A stretch of 64,000 bases of DNA. Source: Nocardia australiensis. GTDB lineage: Bacteria; Actinomycetota; Actinomycetes; Mycobacteriales; Mycobacteriaceae. A program made the translations under genes and the position numbers. The notes beneath the pieces are model-generated. The model was not told where the DNA came from, did not search any database, and worked only from the letters and a program-made list of their open reading frames with translations. The stretch is from positions 62,001 through 126,000 of the forward strand of contig NZ_JAJFZM010000004.1 of the NCBI RefSeq assembly GCF_020733705.1, written 5' to 3'. This document shows, in pieces, positions 1-8,501 of this stretch (the first letter of the stretch is position 1; each line of letters opens with the position of its first letter).

Positions 1-17
1 GACAAAGAGTGCTGCTG

Positions 18-734
18 ATGTCGGCCCCTCTCGGGATGCCCGCGCTGGCGTCGGCCGTTGCGCTGTCGGGGCCGTCGACACAACGGAAAGCGCTGCTGGC
101 GCGTCGGATCCGTTGGTTCGTCGCCGCGACAATCTCCTACAACGTGATCGAGGCGATCATCGCCCTCACCGAGGGCTCCCGTGTCTCGTCGACCGCGCTG
201 ATCGGATTCGGCCTGGACTCGGTGATCGAGGTGTCCTCTGCCGCGGCGGTCGCTTGGCAGTTCGCTGGCCACGACCCGGAGAAGCGGGAGAAGGTGGCGC
301 TGCGGATCATTGCGTTCTCTTTCTTCGCCCTCGCCGCCTACGTCACTGTTGACTCCATTCGTGGTCTGCTGGGCATCGGGGAAGCTCAGCACTCGCCGAT
401 CGGCATCACGCTGGCCGTGGTCAGCCTGGCGGTCATGCCAGTGTTGTCGTGGGCGCAGCGCCGCGCTGGACGCGAACTCGGCTCCGCCTCGGCGGTCGCC
501 GACTCCAAGCAAACTCTGCTCTGCACCTACTTGTCGGCAGTCCTGCTCGTCGGCTTGTTGCTCAACAGCCTGTTCGGGTGGTCGTGGGCAGACCCGCTCG
601 CCGCCCTCGTCATCGCCGGGATCGCGATCAAGGAAGGCATCAGCGCCTGGCGCGGCGACACCTGCTGCCCCGCACCAGGAGCAGTCCTCGTCGGTACCGG
701 CGAGACCGGACACGACTGCGATTGCTGCGACTGA
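18..734 (+). CDS. CDF-like cation transporter, Cys-rich tail
   Basis: Integral membrane protein of the cation-diffusion/cation-transporter family, about 238 residues with roughly six hydrophobic segments. The GFGLDSVIEV stretch near residue 62 is the metal-site helix typical of actinobacterial members. The C-terminus carries a Cys/His-rich tail (CC at about 219-220, then HDCDCCD at the end), which suggests binding of a soft metal such as Zn, Cd or Hg. The ATG at 18 follows an aaagag sequence at a sensible spacing, but a GTG at 9 is in frame and the reading frame is open to the window edge, so the true start may lie upstream. A DUF3703 gene follows 38 bases later, a pairing common in actinobacterial metal-resistance cassettes. 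The metal specificity is inferred. Confidence 0.8.
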   Translation: MSAPLGMPALASAVALSGPSTQRKALLARRIRWFVAATISYNVIEAIIALTEGSRVSSTALIGFGLDSVIEVSSAAAVAWQFAGHDPEKREKVALRIIAFSFFALAAYVTVDSIRGLLGIGEAQHSPIGITLAVVSLAVMPVLSWAQRRAGRELGSASAVADSKQTLLCTYLSAVLLVGLLLNSLFGWSWADPLAALVIAGIAIKEGISAWRGDTCCPAPGAVLVGTGETGHDCDCCD

Positions 735-772
735 CCCGGCACAACGTTGCCCGAAACCTGAAAGGACCTGCG

Positions 773-1123
773 ATGGCAAGGATCCCGGATGTGGCGCGCA
801 CCCGCTACCACGAAGAAATGCGCGCCGCGAAAACCACGCTTGACCCCGCGCAACGATGGGCACACCTCGAACGCGCGCACATCCTGTCCCAGCCCGACCC
901 CTGGCTGCACACCGGTAACCACCTCGCCATGTTCACACTCGCCGTCCGTCAGCGCGATCGTCGCGAGGCCCTCGGGCAAATCGTGCGGATCATCGTCGCC
1001 GCACCCGGATCGCTGGCCGGCCGCTTTCCTGAAGGCAACACCGGCCGCGCTCGAGTCGGACTGCGCCAGCCCATGCCGACACCGCCGGACCTGGACGCGT
1101 TACTGCACCCGCGGGCGGCATAG
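773..1123 (+). CDS. DUF3703 family protein
   Basis: Protein of 116 residues, beginning MARIPDVARTRYHEEM, that matches the DUF3703 family in length and in its helical pattern (RTRYHEEMRAAKTTLDP, then ERAHILSQP and HTGNHLAMF). The ATG at 773 has gaaagga at 760-766. The family has no established biochemical role. It is often encoded directly after CDF-type or mercury/cadmium transporters, as here, so an accessory role in metal handling is the best inference. The conserved His residues in the HILSQPDPWLHTGNH region could be metal ligands. Confidence 0.75.
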   Translation: MARIPDVARTRYHEEMRAAKTTLDPAQRWAHLERAHILSQPDPWLHTGNHLAMFTLAVRQRDRREALGQIVRIIVAAPGSLAGRFPEGNTGRARVGLRQPMPTPPDLDALLHPRAA

Positions 1124-1311
1124 CCACCGAATTACCCCGCTCCGGAATTTCCGAAATCTAGATCCGACCAAGCACCCAGACCGGCAAGCCTGCCAAAATT
1201 TCGGATACCAGGCGAACGGACACTCGCCATGCCGCAACTGCCATGCCTGTCCCGGTCATTCCGTACACCAGCTGGGTCTGCGGCCACCATTCTCGGCGGC
1301 GATCGAGCGGA

Positions 1312-2727
1312 TTACCGGTCCGAGGTCGGGCCGCGTCCGGGCATCGCCGCGGATGCGATAACCATGACCCCTGCCATCGCCGTGACGGTGATGAACACCA
1401 AGTGGACCGCCGAGGACAGTGCTACGGGGGCGGGGTGATCGGTGTTGCCGATGCGCGAGTTGACCAGGGCGCCGAACAGTGCCACCCCGACCGCGCTGCC
1501 GATGGAGCGGGCGAACATGTTCGTCGAGGTGACGACGCCGCGCTCGGTCCATTCGGCGGCGGTCTGGGCGGCGATGAGAGTGGGGGTGGCGACCAGGCCC
1601 ATGCCGATGCCGATCACGAAACAGGACGCCGCGACCTGGATCAGCGTGGAATTCTCATCGATCAACAGCGTGGATACCGCGCCGAGCGTGGCGATCGTAC
1701 TGCCGATGAGCGCGGTGCGGCGGAAACCGATGCGCAGATACACCCGTCCGGCATTGGACGCGGCCACCGGCCAGCCGAGGGTGAGTGCGCCGGCGGTCAG
1801 TCCCGCGACGAGTGCGCCGGTGCCGAGCACGCCCTGGGTGAAAGTCGGTACGTAGGAGGATATTCCGAGCAGAATGGCGCCGACCAGCAGTGACGCCAGG
1901 CTGCTCGCGACAATCACCCGCCGGGTGAATACCCATAGCGGCAGGATCGGGTTCTCGGCTCGCCATTCGACAACGACGAACACGACCAGCACCACTGCGC
2001 CACCAGCGAAGATGGCGATGCTGATGGGCGAGGACCAGGCCCACGCCTGCCCGCCCTCGAGTAGCGCGAGGATCAGCGCGCCCGCGCCGAGCGCCAGCAG
2101 TCCGGCGCCGAGATAGTCGACGCGCTGGGTGCGGCGCGGCGCGCTCTCGGTGAAGTGGCGCAACAGCATCCACGCGGCCAGCGCCGAGAGCGGCAGGTTG
2201 ATCAGGAAGATCCAGCGCCAGTCGACGTATTCGGAGAACACTCCGCCCACGACCGGGCCGAGCACACTGGACATGGCCCACACACTGGCAAGATAACCCT
2301 GCACTTTCGCGCGCTCGGACAATGTGTATAGGTCGGCGGCGATGGTCATGGTCATCGGTTGGATCGCGCCCGCGCCGATACCTTGCACCGCGCGGAAGAT
2401 AATCAGCCCGAGCATGCTCGTGGCCAGTCCGCACAGTAGCGAGCCGAGCGCGAAGATCGCTATCCCGAACATGATCACCGGCTTGCGCCCGACCGTGTCG
2501 GCGATCTTGCCGTAGACCGGGACTGTCACCGCCTGTGTCAGTAGATAAATCGAGAACAGCCAGGGGAACTGCGAGAAACCGCCGAGGTTGTCGGTGATGG
2601 TCAGCACCGCGGTGGCGATGATCGTCGAATCCAGCGCCACCAGCGCGGTCGCCAGCATCAACGCGCCGAGGATCGGACCCCGTTCGGATCGGAATCCGAC
2701 AGATGAGTCGACGGCCTCGGTCGTCAC
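1312..2727 (-). CDS. MFS drug-efflux transporter (DHA2/EmrB-QacA type)
   Basis: Polytopic inner-membrane transporter of 471 residues with about 14 predicted hydrophobic segments, as expected for the 14-TM drug:H+ antiporter family. Diagnostic features are the motif DSTIIATAVLTI in TM1, the loop 2-3 signature GKIADTVGRKPVIMFG near residue 73, the RAVQGIGAGAIQPM segment of TM4, and motif C (VLGPVVGGVF) in TM5. It should export amphiphilic or toxic organic compounds using the proton gradient; the substrate cannot be read from the sequence. It is a single transcription unit converging on the metal genes. No regulator is adjacent. Confidence 0.88.
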   Translation of the reverse strand: MTTEAVDSSVGFRSERGPILGALMLATALVALDSTIIATAVLTITDNLGGFSQFPWLFSIYLLTQAVTVPVYGKIADTVGRKPVIMFGIAIFALGSLLCGLATSMLGLIIFRAVQGIGAGAIQPMTMTIAADLYTLSERAKVQGYLASVWAMSSVLGPVVGGVFSEYVDWRWIFLINLPLSALAAWMLLRHFTESAPRRTQRVDYLGAGLLALGAGALILALLEGGQAWAWSSPISIAIFAGGAVVLVVFVVVEWRAENPILPLWVFTRRVIVASSLASLLVGAILLGISSYVPTFTQGVLGTGALVAGLTAGALTLGWPVAASNAGRVYLRIGFRRTALIGSTIATLGAVSTLLIDENSTLIQVAASCFVIGIGMGLVATPTLIAAQTAAEWTERGVVTSTNMFARSIGSAVGVALFGALVNSRIGNTDHPAPVALSSAVHLVFITVTAMAGVMVIASAAMPGRGPTSDR

Positions 2728-2983
2728 CAGCGGCCCCTCTCGTTCATTCGACCAACTATCCCGAACGAACGTATCCGCGCGGCGGCTATTCCCGCACGCG
2801 AATATCGGCCGCGGTGGCGAACTCGGCCGCGATCTCCTGCGCGGTCACTGTGGCCCAGTTCGATCAACAACGGCATCCGCCGGAATAATGAGCGTGGTCG
2901 CACCGCGTGCGACGCGACAGCGGCGCTGGGTAGTCGGTGGCCTCGAGCCCTCGCGGAACGCGTTGCGCGGCAGGACGATCGGG

Positions 2984-3172
2984 GGCAGCGCGGTTATCGA
3001 GGAGTTCCTCGACAAGCAGCAGCACGCGGCGGATCTGCTGGCTACCAACGGATTACTGCCGAAGACCATCCAGGTGCGCTCGGCGATGCTGCCTTGGATC
3101 GGTGAGGTGGTCCAGGAAACGAACCCCGCCGCGACCGTCAGATCGTCCCGAATGCTTTGTGGCGCAACATAA
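2984..3172 (+). pseudogene. Fragment resembling C-terminus of a sulfonate/nitrate-type ABC substrate-binding protein
   Basis: The 617-base stretch 2728-3344 has no intact gene. In it, one frame encodes about 60 residues containing EEFLDKQQHAADLLATNG followed by LLPKTIQVRSAM. This resembles the C-terminal helix and the 'LPKKIDV' strand of SsuA/TauA-type periplasmic binding proteins. There is no start, signal peptide or ligand-binding core, so if real it is a relic. The match is from family memory only and is weak; the rest of the interval shows nothing recognisable. Confidence 0.3.
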
Positions 3173-3344
3173 GCGCCACGACCGGCCCGGTTGTCCGGAC
3201 TTATCTCGCCATCGCGGCTGAACTATGTGGCACTTGCCGAGATTCGCGACGAACACCCGATGTTCGGCAATCGCTGGACCTCGCGTGCGTATGGTTCTAC
3301 CGTCGGCCGGGCAACCCAGTATCCGGTTTTGCGAAAGGTGGCGC

Positions 3345-4433
3345 GTGAAGGTCGGTATCGGAGCACATTGTCGTCGCACCAGCCGCGCTGCGGTGCTATC
3401 GATCGCCGCTGTGGTTGCCTGTTCGAGTGGGTCGGCCATTGCTGAGCCCGACAGCAGCGCCGATCCCTCGATTCCCGTGCGTGCCATGAACTCCGCTCAG
3501 CCGGCGCCCAATGGGTCGCGACTGGTGACCGCCGTGCAGGGGCCAGGACGTGTGCTGGATCTGACGGTCCATTCCGAGGCGATGGCCGCACCCGTATCCG
3601 TGGAAATCCTTCCGGCAGCGGACAGTTCGAAGCCCGCGCCCACGTTGTATCTGCTCAACGGGGTCGACGGGGGAGGCAGCGTCGAGGGCTGGCAGGGGGG
3701 TGACAACTGGCTCACCAAGACCGACATCGAGGAGTTCTTCGCCGACAAACAGGTCAATGTCGTGATCCCCATCGGTGGCAGGGGCAGCTACTACACCGAT
3801 TGGCGTGCCGAGGACCCGGTGTTGGGTAGGCAACAGTGGGCGAGCTTCCTGACCCGTGAACTCCCCCCGATCATCGACTCCGGGTTTCGCGGTACCGGCG
3901 CCAACGCCATCGCCGGCCTGTCGATGGCCGGCGCCGCGGTGTTCCAACTCGCCCTCGCCGCGCCTGGCCTGTACCGCGGCATCGGTTCCTACAGCGGCTG
4001 TGCGCGTACCAGCGATCCTCGCGGCCAAGCCATGGTGGACATCGTCGTCGGCGGCAAAGGGGGCAACACGGTCAATATGTGGGGACCGCCCGACGACCCC
4101 GCATGGGCCGCCAACGACCCCTACTTGCACGCCGACAAATTCCGCGGTATCGCCATCTATGTGGCCACCGGCAGTGGCCGAGCGGGCCCTCTCGACGCCC
4201 TCGACGGCCCTGGCGTCCATTCCGATCCGGTGAAACTGACCGATCAGGTTGTGCTCGGCGGAGCTCTGGATTCGGTTGCCAGCGGATGTACCCGCCAGTT
4301 GCAGGACCGATTTCGGGAGCTGGCAGTACCCGCCACCTTCGACTTCCGTGACACCGGCACCCATTCCTGGGGTTACTGGCAGCAGGACCTGCACAATTCC
4401 TGGTCGGTACTGGGCGCTGCCCTGGATAAGTAG
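3345..4433 (+). CDS. Secreted antigen-85-type mycolyltransferase/esterase
   Basis: Alpha/beta-hydrolase of the antigen 85 (Fbp) family, 362 residues. It should transfer mycolic acids between trehalose monomycolates and to arabinogalactan in the cell envelope. The N-terminus has a signal peptide (basic CRRTSR, hydrophobic AAVLSIAAVVA, then SGSAIAEP). The nucleophile elbow is GLSMAG with Ser193, and the catalytic His is in THSWGYWQQDLHNSW (about His340), the usual C-terminal block of Fbp proteins. The GTG at 3345 is chosen because gaaagg lies at 3332-3337 and it gives a clean signal peptide; an upstream ATG at 3225 would add 40 uncharacteristic residues. It stands alone, without an fbp neighbour. 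Confidence 0.85.
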   Translation: MKVGIGAHCRRTSRAAVLSIAAVVACSSGSAIAEPDSSADPSIPVRAMNSAQPAPNGSRLVTAVQGPGRVLDLTVHSEAMAAPVSVEILPAADSSKPAPTLYLLNGVDGGGSVEGWQGGDNWLTKTDIEEFFADKQVNVVIPIGGRGSYYTDWRAEDPVLGRQQWASFLTRELPPIIDSGFRGTGANAIAGLSMAGAAVFQLALAAPGLYRGIGSYSGCARTSDPRGQAMVDIVVGGKGGNTVNMWGPPDDPAWAANDPYLHADKFRGIAIYVATGSGRAGPLDALDGPGVHSDPVKLTDQVVLGGALDSVASGCTRQLQDRFRELAVPATFDFRDTGTHSWGYWQQDLHNSWSVLGAALDK

Positions 4434-4591
4434 CCGGTGCTAGTGGCCCATCACCTCGAGGAGCGCCGATTCGATCGCGGCGGCATAGCGATTCACCGAT
4501 TCGTGCGCCAACGAGGACTAAATGCCCCGCAAGCGTGGTTGTCTGCGTGAGCAGCGTCATGGTGTCTGTCGGTCGGGGCCGGGGTAGATTC

Positions 4592-4607
4592 TTCGTTAAT
4601 TAGCGAA
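4592..4607. promoter_or_regulatory. Candidate ArsR-family operator
   Basis: The 16-base AT-rich inverted repeat TTCGTTAATTAGCGAA lies 19 bases before the GTG start of the ArsR-type gene. It is symmetric about TAATTA, with one mismatched pair. A further ATCGAAAG half-like copy follows. Position and symmetry fit autoregulation of the ArsR/oxidoreductase operon. The assignment is inferred. Confidence 0.5.
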
Positions 4608-4625
4608 ATATCGAAAGATGGTGTC

Positions 4626-4946
4626 GTGCTCGACGAATGCAAGGCGCTGGCGAACGAGACGCGGCTGCGCATCCTGGAGTGGCTCAAGGATCCCGAGGCG
4701 AACTTTCCGGCAGAGCCGGGAGAGGCGAACTTTCCGGCGAAGCCGGGAGAGGCGGCCGAGCTGGGCGTCTGTGTAGGTCTCATCCAGCAGAAGGCGGGCA
4801 CCTCGGCCTCGACCATCTCCGCGCACTTGGCAGTGCTGCAGCGTGTCGGGTTCCTGCGCGCCACGCGGCGCGGGCAGTGGACGTACTACCGGCGCGACGA
4901 CGCCCGCATTCGTACTTTCACCGAACTTCTCCATCGCGACCTCTGA
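4626..4946 (+). CDS. ArsR-family winged-helix transcriptional regulator with internal repeat
   Basis: Small DNA-binding repressor of 106 residues. The order is helix 1-2 (LANETRLRILEWLKD), an inserted linker, the recognition region (TSASTISAHLAVLQRVGFL) and the beta-wing (RATRRGQWTYYRRDD). The GTG at 4626 is the only in-frame start consistent with the family N-terminus. A perfect in-frame 9-residue duplication (EANFPAEPG / EANFPAKPG) lengthens the linker; relatives I recall have one copy. No CXC metal-binding pair is seen at the usual arsenic site; a single Cys lies in LGVCVG. It is followed after 21 bases by a flavin-dependent oxidoreductase, a common regulator/target arrangement. Confidence 0.8.
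   Translation: MLDECKALANETRLRILEWLKDPEANFPAEPGEANFPAKPGEAAELGVCVGLIQQKAGTSASTISAHLAVLQRVGFLRATRRGQWTYYRRDDARIRTFTELLHRDL
4695..4748 (+). repeat. 27-bp tandem duplication inside the ArsR gene
   Basis: Two adjacent 27-base copies (4695-4721 and 4722-4748) differ at two positions only, and the first six bases of a third copy follow. The copies are in frame and add nine residues rich in Glu/Pro to the linker between the first helices and the DNA-recognition helix. Confidence 0.9.
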
Positions 4947-4967
4947 CCAAGGAAAGGCGCCGCCACC

Positions 4968-5990
4968 ATGCCGACCGCACTATCCGTCCTCGACCTCGCC
5001 TCGATCGCGCCCGGCCAGCGCGCGCGCGACAGTTTCGACAACAGCGTCGCCCTGGCCCGCGCCGCCGAGCGCAGCGGCTACCGGCGCGTCTGGTACGCCG
5101 AACACCACAACATGCCCACCATCGCCTCGAGTGCCACGAGCGTTCTGATCGGCCACGTCGCGGCCCATACCGACACCATTCGCCTCGGTTCAGGCGGCAT
5201 CATGCTGCCCAACCACTCGCCGTTGGTGATCGCCGAGCAGTTCGGCACCTTGGAGACGCTGTTTCCCGGCCGGATCGATCTCGGTCTGGGGCGGGCGCCG
5301 GGCAGTGACCAGAAAACCATGGTGGCGCTGCGCCGTAACCCGTCATCGGCAGACTCTTTCCCCCAGGATGTGCTGGAATTACAGGGGTACCTGAGCGGTC
5401 GATCACGGATCCCTGGCGTGCAGGCGGTGCCGCGGGCCGAGGGCGTGGTGCCGCTCTACATTCTGGGGTCGTCGCTGTTCGGCGCTCAGCTGGCGGCGCA
5501 GCTCGGTCTGCCGTACGCATTCGCGTCGCACTTCGCGCCGAATGACCTGCACCAGGCGATCGCTGTGTACCGCAACAACTTCCACCCGTCCGAGCAGTTG
5601 GCCGAGCCGTATGTGATCGCTGGTGTGAATGTGTTCGCGGCCCAGGACTCGGCGACGGCGGCACAGCAGCAGGCGGTCGCGTACCGGGCCCGGGCGCGGG
5701 GCATGCTCTCGCGGGGCGCCGCCGACCACACGTTCACCGACGCGGAGATCGACGCGTTCCTCGCTTCACCGAACGGTCACCAGCTGGCCACGATGACCAG
5801 GAACACTGCCACGGGAACCGCCGATGAAGTCCGTGTCTACCTGGCGGATTTCGCCGCCTCCATAGACGCCGACGAGCTCATCCTCGTCCACCACGCCAAC
5901 CAGATCGATGACCGCGTGCGGTCGGTCGAACTGGTTGGCGATGTCATGGCCACGCTCGAGCACACCTCCGATCCCACTCTGCGGTGCTGA
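4968..5990 (+). CDS. LLM-class flavin-dependent oxidoreductase (YhbW-like)
   Basis: Luciferase-like monooxygenase fold, 340 residues. The N-terminus [13 protein letters not shown], the block [20 protein letters not shown] near residue 40, and [17 protein letters not shown] followed by [16 protein letters not shown] are the diagnostic motifs of the 'alkanal monooxygenase alpha-like' subgroup. FMN- or F420-dependent oxidation of an unknown substrate is expected. The gene starts 21 bases after the ArsR gene and is probably co-transcribed with and repressed by it. An aaggaaagg ribosome site precedes the ATG. Confidence 0.85.
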   Translation: MPTALSVLDLASIAPGQRARDSFDNSVALARAAERSGYRRVWYAEHHNMPTIASSATSVLIGHVAAHTDTIRLGSGGIMLPNHSPLVIAEQFGTLETLFPGRIDLGLGRAPGSDQKTMVALRRNPSSADSFPQDVLELQGYLSGRSRIPGVQAVPRAEGVVPLYILGSSLFGAQLAAQLGLPYAFASHFAPNDLHQAIAVYRNNFHPSEQLAEPYVIAGVNVFAAQDSATAAQQQAVAYRARARGMLSRGAADHTFTDAEIDAFLASPNGHQLATMTRNTATGTADEVRVYLADFAASIDADELILVHHANQIDDRVRSVELVGDVMATLEHTSDPTLRC

Positions 5991-6155
5991 CGTCTCCGGA
6001 TTCGCGCACCGGGTGGCGCGCGGCGATCAGGAGTTGAGGTAGCAGCAGGTGTAGTTCTCCGGTGTCGTCGTCCAGCAGTACCTACAGCGGATCCTCGGCG
6101 ATCGAAGTGATCGGTGAGCTCCCGGACTGTCGGTGGCACTGCTACAGCTGTGCTG

Positions 6156-6755
6156 CTAGGGGTTCCATGTGATACGGCCGCCCTGGAAGTCCTGGGCCTT
6201 GCCGTCTTGGTAGTCGTATTCGTCGCTGGTCGGGTAGCCGTAGCGGCCGGTCTCGGCGCCGGAACCCTCCCAGGTAGTTCGGATGTTCCCCCAGACCGCG
6301 TGGGCGTTGGTGGCCGGGGACCAGTAGATGCCGCCGCCGCCGAACAGGTTGTATCGGCCGTCGTTCTTGCCTGCCTGCGTTTCGTCGGTGATGGGGTAGC
6401 CGAGTGCGCCGTTCTCCCAACCCAGCGAACCCCACTTGTCGCGAATGTAGCCGCCGACCTGGTGTGCGTCGGTGCCGATCGACCAGTAGATGGAGCCGTT
6501 GCGTTCGAATGCCTGGAATTTGCCACCATGCCCGGCGTCGGACTCGGGGGTGACCGGGTCACCGAAGGCGGCGGTCCCGCCGGCCTGGTCGTACTTGGCC
6601 TCGATCGCACCGCCTACCTCGAAGTTGCCGATCGTGCGGGCGGCGGCGGTATCGGTGCACACGGTGGCGGCCAGGACGACGCCGACCGCGGCGGCTGCTA
6701 CCAGTGCGCCGCGATGGCGCGGTCTGGGTAGGTGTGCGTGGGGTGTCCGTGTCAC
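6156..6755 (-). CDS. Secreted LGFP-repeat cell-wall protein
   Basis: Exported protein of 199 residues with a signal peptide (arginine-rich start, then ALVAAAAVGVVLAATV, cleavage near ATVCTDTAAA). The mature part holds three LGFP repeats of about 53 residues: GAIEAKYDQAGGTAAFGDP, GYIRDKWGSLGWENGALGYP and GNIRTTWEGSGAETGRYGYP, each followed by a QAF/NLF/QDF strand and an IYWSP-like turn. LGFP repeats are known from Corynebacteriales cell-envelope proteins, including mycolyltransferase tails, and are thought to help anchor proteins in the wall. The protein ends right after a last ITWNP turn, with no catalytic domain. No operon partner is adjacent. Confidence 0.85.
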   Translation of the reverse strand: MTRTPHAHLPRPRHRGALVAAAAVGVVLAATVCTDTAAARTIGNFEVGGAIEAKYDQAGGTAAFGDPVTPESDAGHGGKFQAFERNGSIYWSIGTDAHQVGGYIRDKWGSLGWENGALGYPITDETQAGKNDGRYNLFGGGGIYWSPATNAHAVWGNIRTTWEGSGAETGRYGYPTSDEYDYQDGKAQDFQGGRITWNP

Positions 6756-7017
6756 AAAAATCTCCCTTGGTCAGGTGATGCTCGATGGCGAGACAGCGCG
6801 GTCATGCTGACGCGGGTGCGGGTGGCGCGTGGCCCAGCAGATCTATCGGTACGTCACCGGCAACCGTTAGCCGCGCGGTCTGCGCGCGGTCGGTTGTGCC
6901 CCTACGGGATGTCATTATCCCGCCGGCTCGGCGGTACGGGCGCAGTAGACTTCCGGCATGTCGGTCGCTTCGTCTCCGTCGCGGACGCCCGAAGCGGTGA
7001 GCGGCTACGACGCACGC
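6756..7017. other. Intergenic region, no gene recognised
   Basis: Between the LGFP gene and the acyl-CoA dehydrogenase (6756-7268) the only candidate is the short minus-strand frame at 7018-7182. In the remainder I see no conserved protein, RNA or strong hairpin. Confidence 0.5.
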
Positions 7018-7182
7018 TCAGAGCGGACCGGCCCCACCCACGCCGAGCCCAGCCTTGACGCGGTGAGCAGTCTGAAATTGCGCATGTCGTGTACCGCGCA
7101 GGGGTAACGCGCCGATGATGACCAGCGAGGCGGCGCGCCGATAGAACGGGCGAGCCAGAGCTGCGGATTGATATGTGCCCAT
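7018..7182 (-). CDS. Possible small protein, 54 residues, unknown
   Basis: A 54-codon frame starts MGTYQSAALARPFYRRAASL and is preceded by a strong aaggag Shine-Dalgarno at the right distance (6-7 bases). It has an Arg-rich N-terminus and one short hydrophobic stretch (SLVIIGALPL), so it could be a small membrane-associated peptide, or the head of a gene whose remainder was lost. I do not recognise the family. The good ribosome site is the only positive evidence. Confidence 0.25.
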   Translation of the reverse strand: MGTYQSAALARPFYRRAASLVIIGALPLRGTRHAQFQTAHRVKAGLGVGGAGPL

Positions 7183-7268
7183 ACGGAATCTCCTTCATCG
7201 GAGCGATAAAGGATGGCTGCTATTCGTAGCCGCCCGCTTCGTGGACGCACCGGGGATAACCTCGGGGC

Positions 7269-8501
7269 ATGGACTTCGCAGCATCGGCGTTCGCGGCTGA
7301 GTATCGTGACAAGGTGGCTGATTTCATCGCCACGCGGATCGCGCCTGTCGAGGAGGAGTACCTGCGCACCCTGCGCGCGCTCGACGATCCCTGGGTGGTG
7401 CTGCCGATCATCGAGGAACTCAAGGCACAGGCGCGCGACCAAGGGCTGTGGAACTTCTTCTTGCCGAAGGCGTATTCCGAGCAGACCGGGCAGGGGGCCG
7501 GGCTCAGCAACGTCGAGTACGCGCCACTGGCGGAGTTGATGGGGCGTCATCTGATCGCCTCGGAGGTGTTCAACTGCAATGCGCCCGACACCGGCAACGC
7601 GGAGGTGCTGGTGCATTACGGCAGCGAAGCACAGCAGCGCGAGTGGCTGGATCCGCTGCTGGCAGGGGAGATACGGTCCGCGTTCTGTATGACGGAGCCA
7701 CAGGTCGCCTCCTCCGATGCCACCAACATGGCCGCCACCGCCATCCCGGATGGCGAGGACATCATTGTCAACGGTCACAAGTGGTTTTCCACCGGCATCG
7801 GCCACCCGAATTGCAGATTCGTCATCTTCATGGGCCTGACCGACCCCGACGCGCACCGCCACGCCCGGCACACCATGGTCATCGTGCCAGTGGGGACACC
7901 GGGCATGAAGGTCGAACGGATGCTCGAGGTGTTCGGTTATCACGACGAACCGTACGGTCACGGCGAGGTGACTTTCGACAATGTGCGGGTGCCGAAACAG
8001 AACGTAATCGCCGGTCTCGGTAAGGGTTTCGAGATCGCGCAGGGCAGGCTCGGCCCGGGGCGCATTCACCACTGTATGCGGACGATCGGGCTTGCCGAAC
8101 GCGCGCTGGAGATCGGTATCCGACGGGCCATGGAGCGCACGGCCTTCGGTAAGCCGCTGGTCAATCTGGGCGGCAACCGCGAACGCATCGCGCAGGCGCG
8201 GATCGCGATCAACCAGGCCCGGCTGCAGGTATTGCAGACCGCGTGGCTGCTGGACACCGAAGGCGCTTTCGGTGCGCTGTCGGAGCTTTCGCAGATCAAG
8301 GCGTCGGTGCCGCGCATGGCCTACGAGGTGATCGATATGGCGATCCAGCTGCATGGCGCGGGCGGTTTGACCAATGACTTCCCGCTGGCAGGTGCGCTCG
8401 CGGGCGCACGTTCGCTGCGGTTCGCCGATGGACCGGACGAGGTCCACCTCGGCGTCGTCTCCCGGATCGAACTCGCCAAATACAAGCAGAACGACCGATG
8501 A
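7269..8501 (+). CDS. Acyl-CoA dehydrogenase, ACAD10/11-like
   Basis: FAD-dependent acyl-CoA dehydrogenase of 410 residues. The substrate/FAD motifs are CMTEPQVASSDATNM near residue 140 and KWFSTGIGHPNCRF near 175. The C-terminal domain contains RRAMERTAFGKPL and IQLHGAGGLTNDFPLA. The QVASSDATNM variant and the overlapping phosphotransferase-like gene downstream are typical of the two-gene bacterial version of human ACAD10/ACAD11, where 4-hydroxyacyl-CoAs are phosphorylated by the kinase and then processed by the dehydrogenase. Its stop overlaps the next start by 4 bases, so the pair is translationally coupled. That the native pathway is broken here is inferred from the defect in the partner. 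Confidence 0.85.
   Translation: MDFAASAFAAEYRDKVADFIATRIAPVEEEYLRTLRALDDPWVVLPIIEELKAQARDQGLWNFFLPKAYSEQTGQGAGLSNVEYAPLAELMGRHLIASEVFNCNAPDTGNAEVLVHYGSEAQQREWLDPLLAGEIRSAFCMTEPQVASSDATNMAATAIPDGEDIIVNGHKWFSTGIGHPNCRFVIFMGLTDPDAHRHARHTMVIVPVGTPGMKVERMLEVFGYHDEPYGHGEVTFDNVRVPKQNVIAGLGKGFEIAQGRLGPGRIHHCMRTIGLAERALEIGIRRAMERTAFGKPLVNLGGNRERIAQARIAINQARLQVLQTAWLLDTEGAFGALSELSQIKASVPRMAYEVIDMAIQLHGAGGLTNDFPLAGALAGARSLRFADGPDEVHLGVVSRIELAKYKQNDR

Noticed and set aside
7005-8447. 480-codon minus-strand open frame
   Set aside because: It is opposite the acyl-CoA dehydrogenase, which has all family motifs. The translation is Arg/His-rich with no domain and is a GC-bias artefact.
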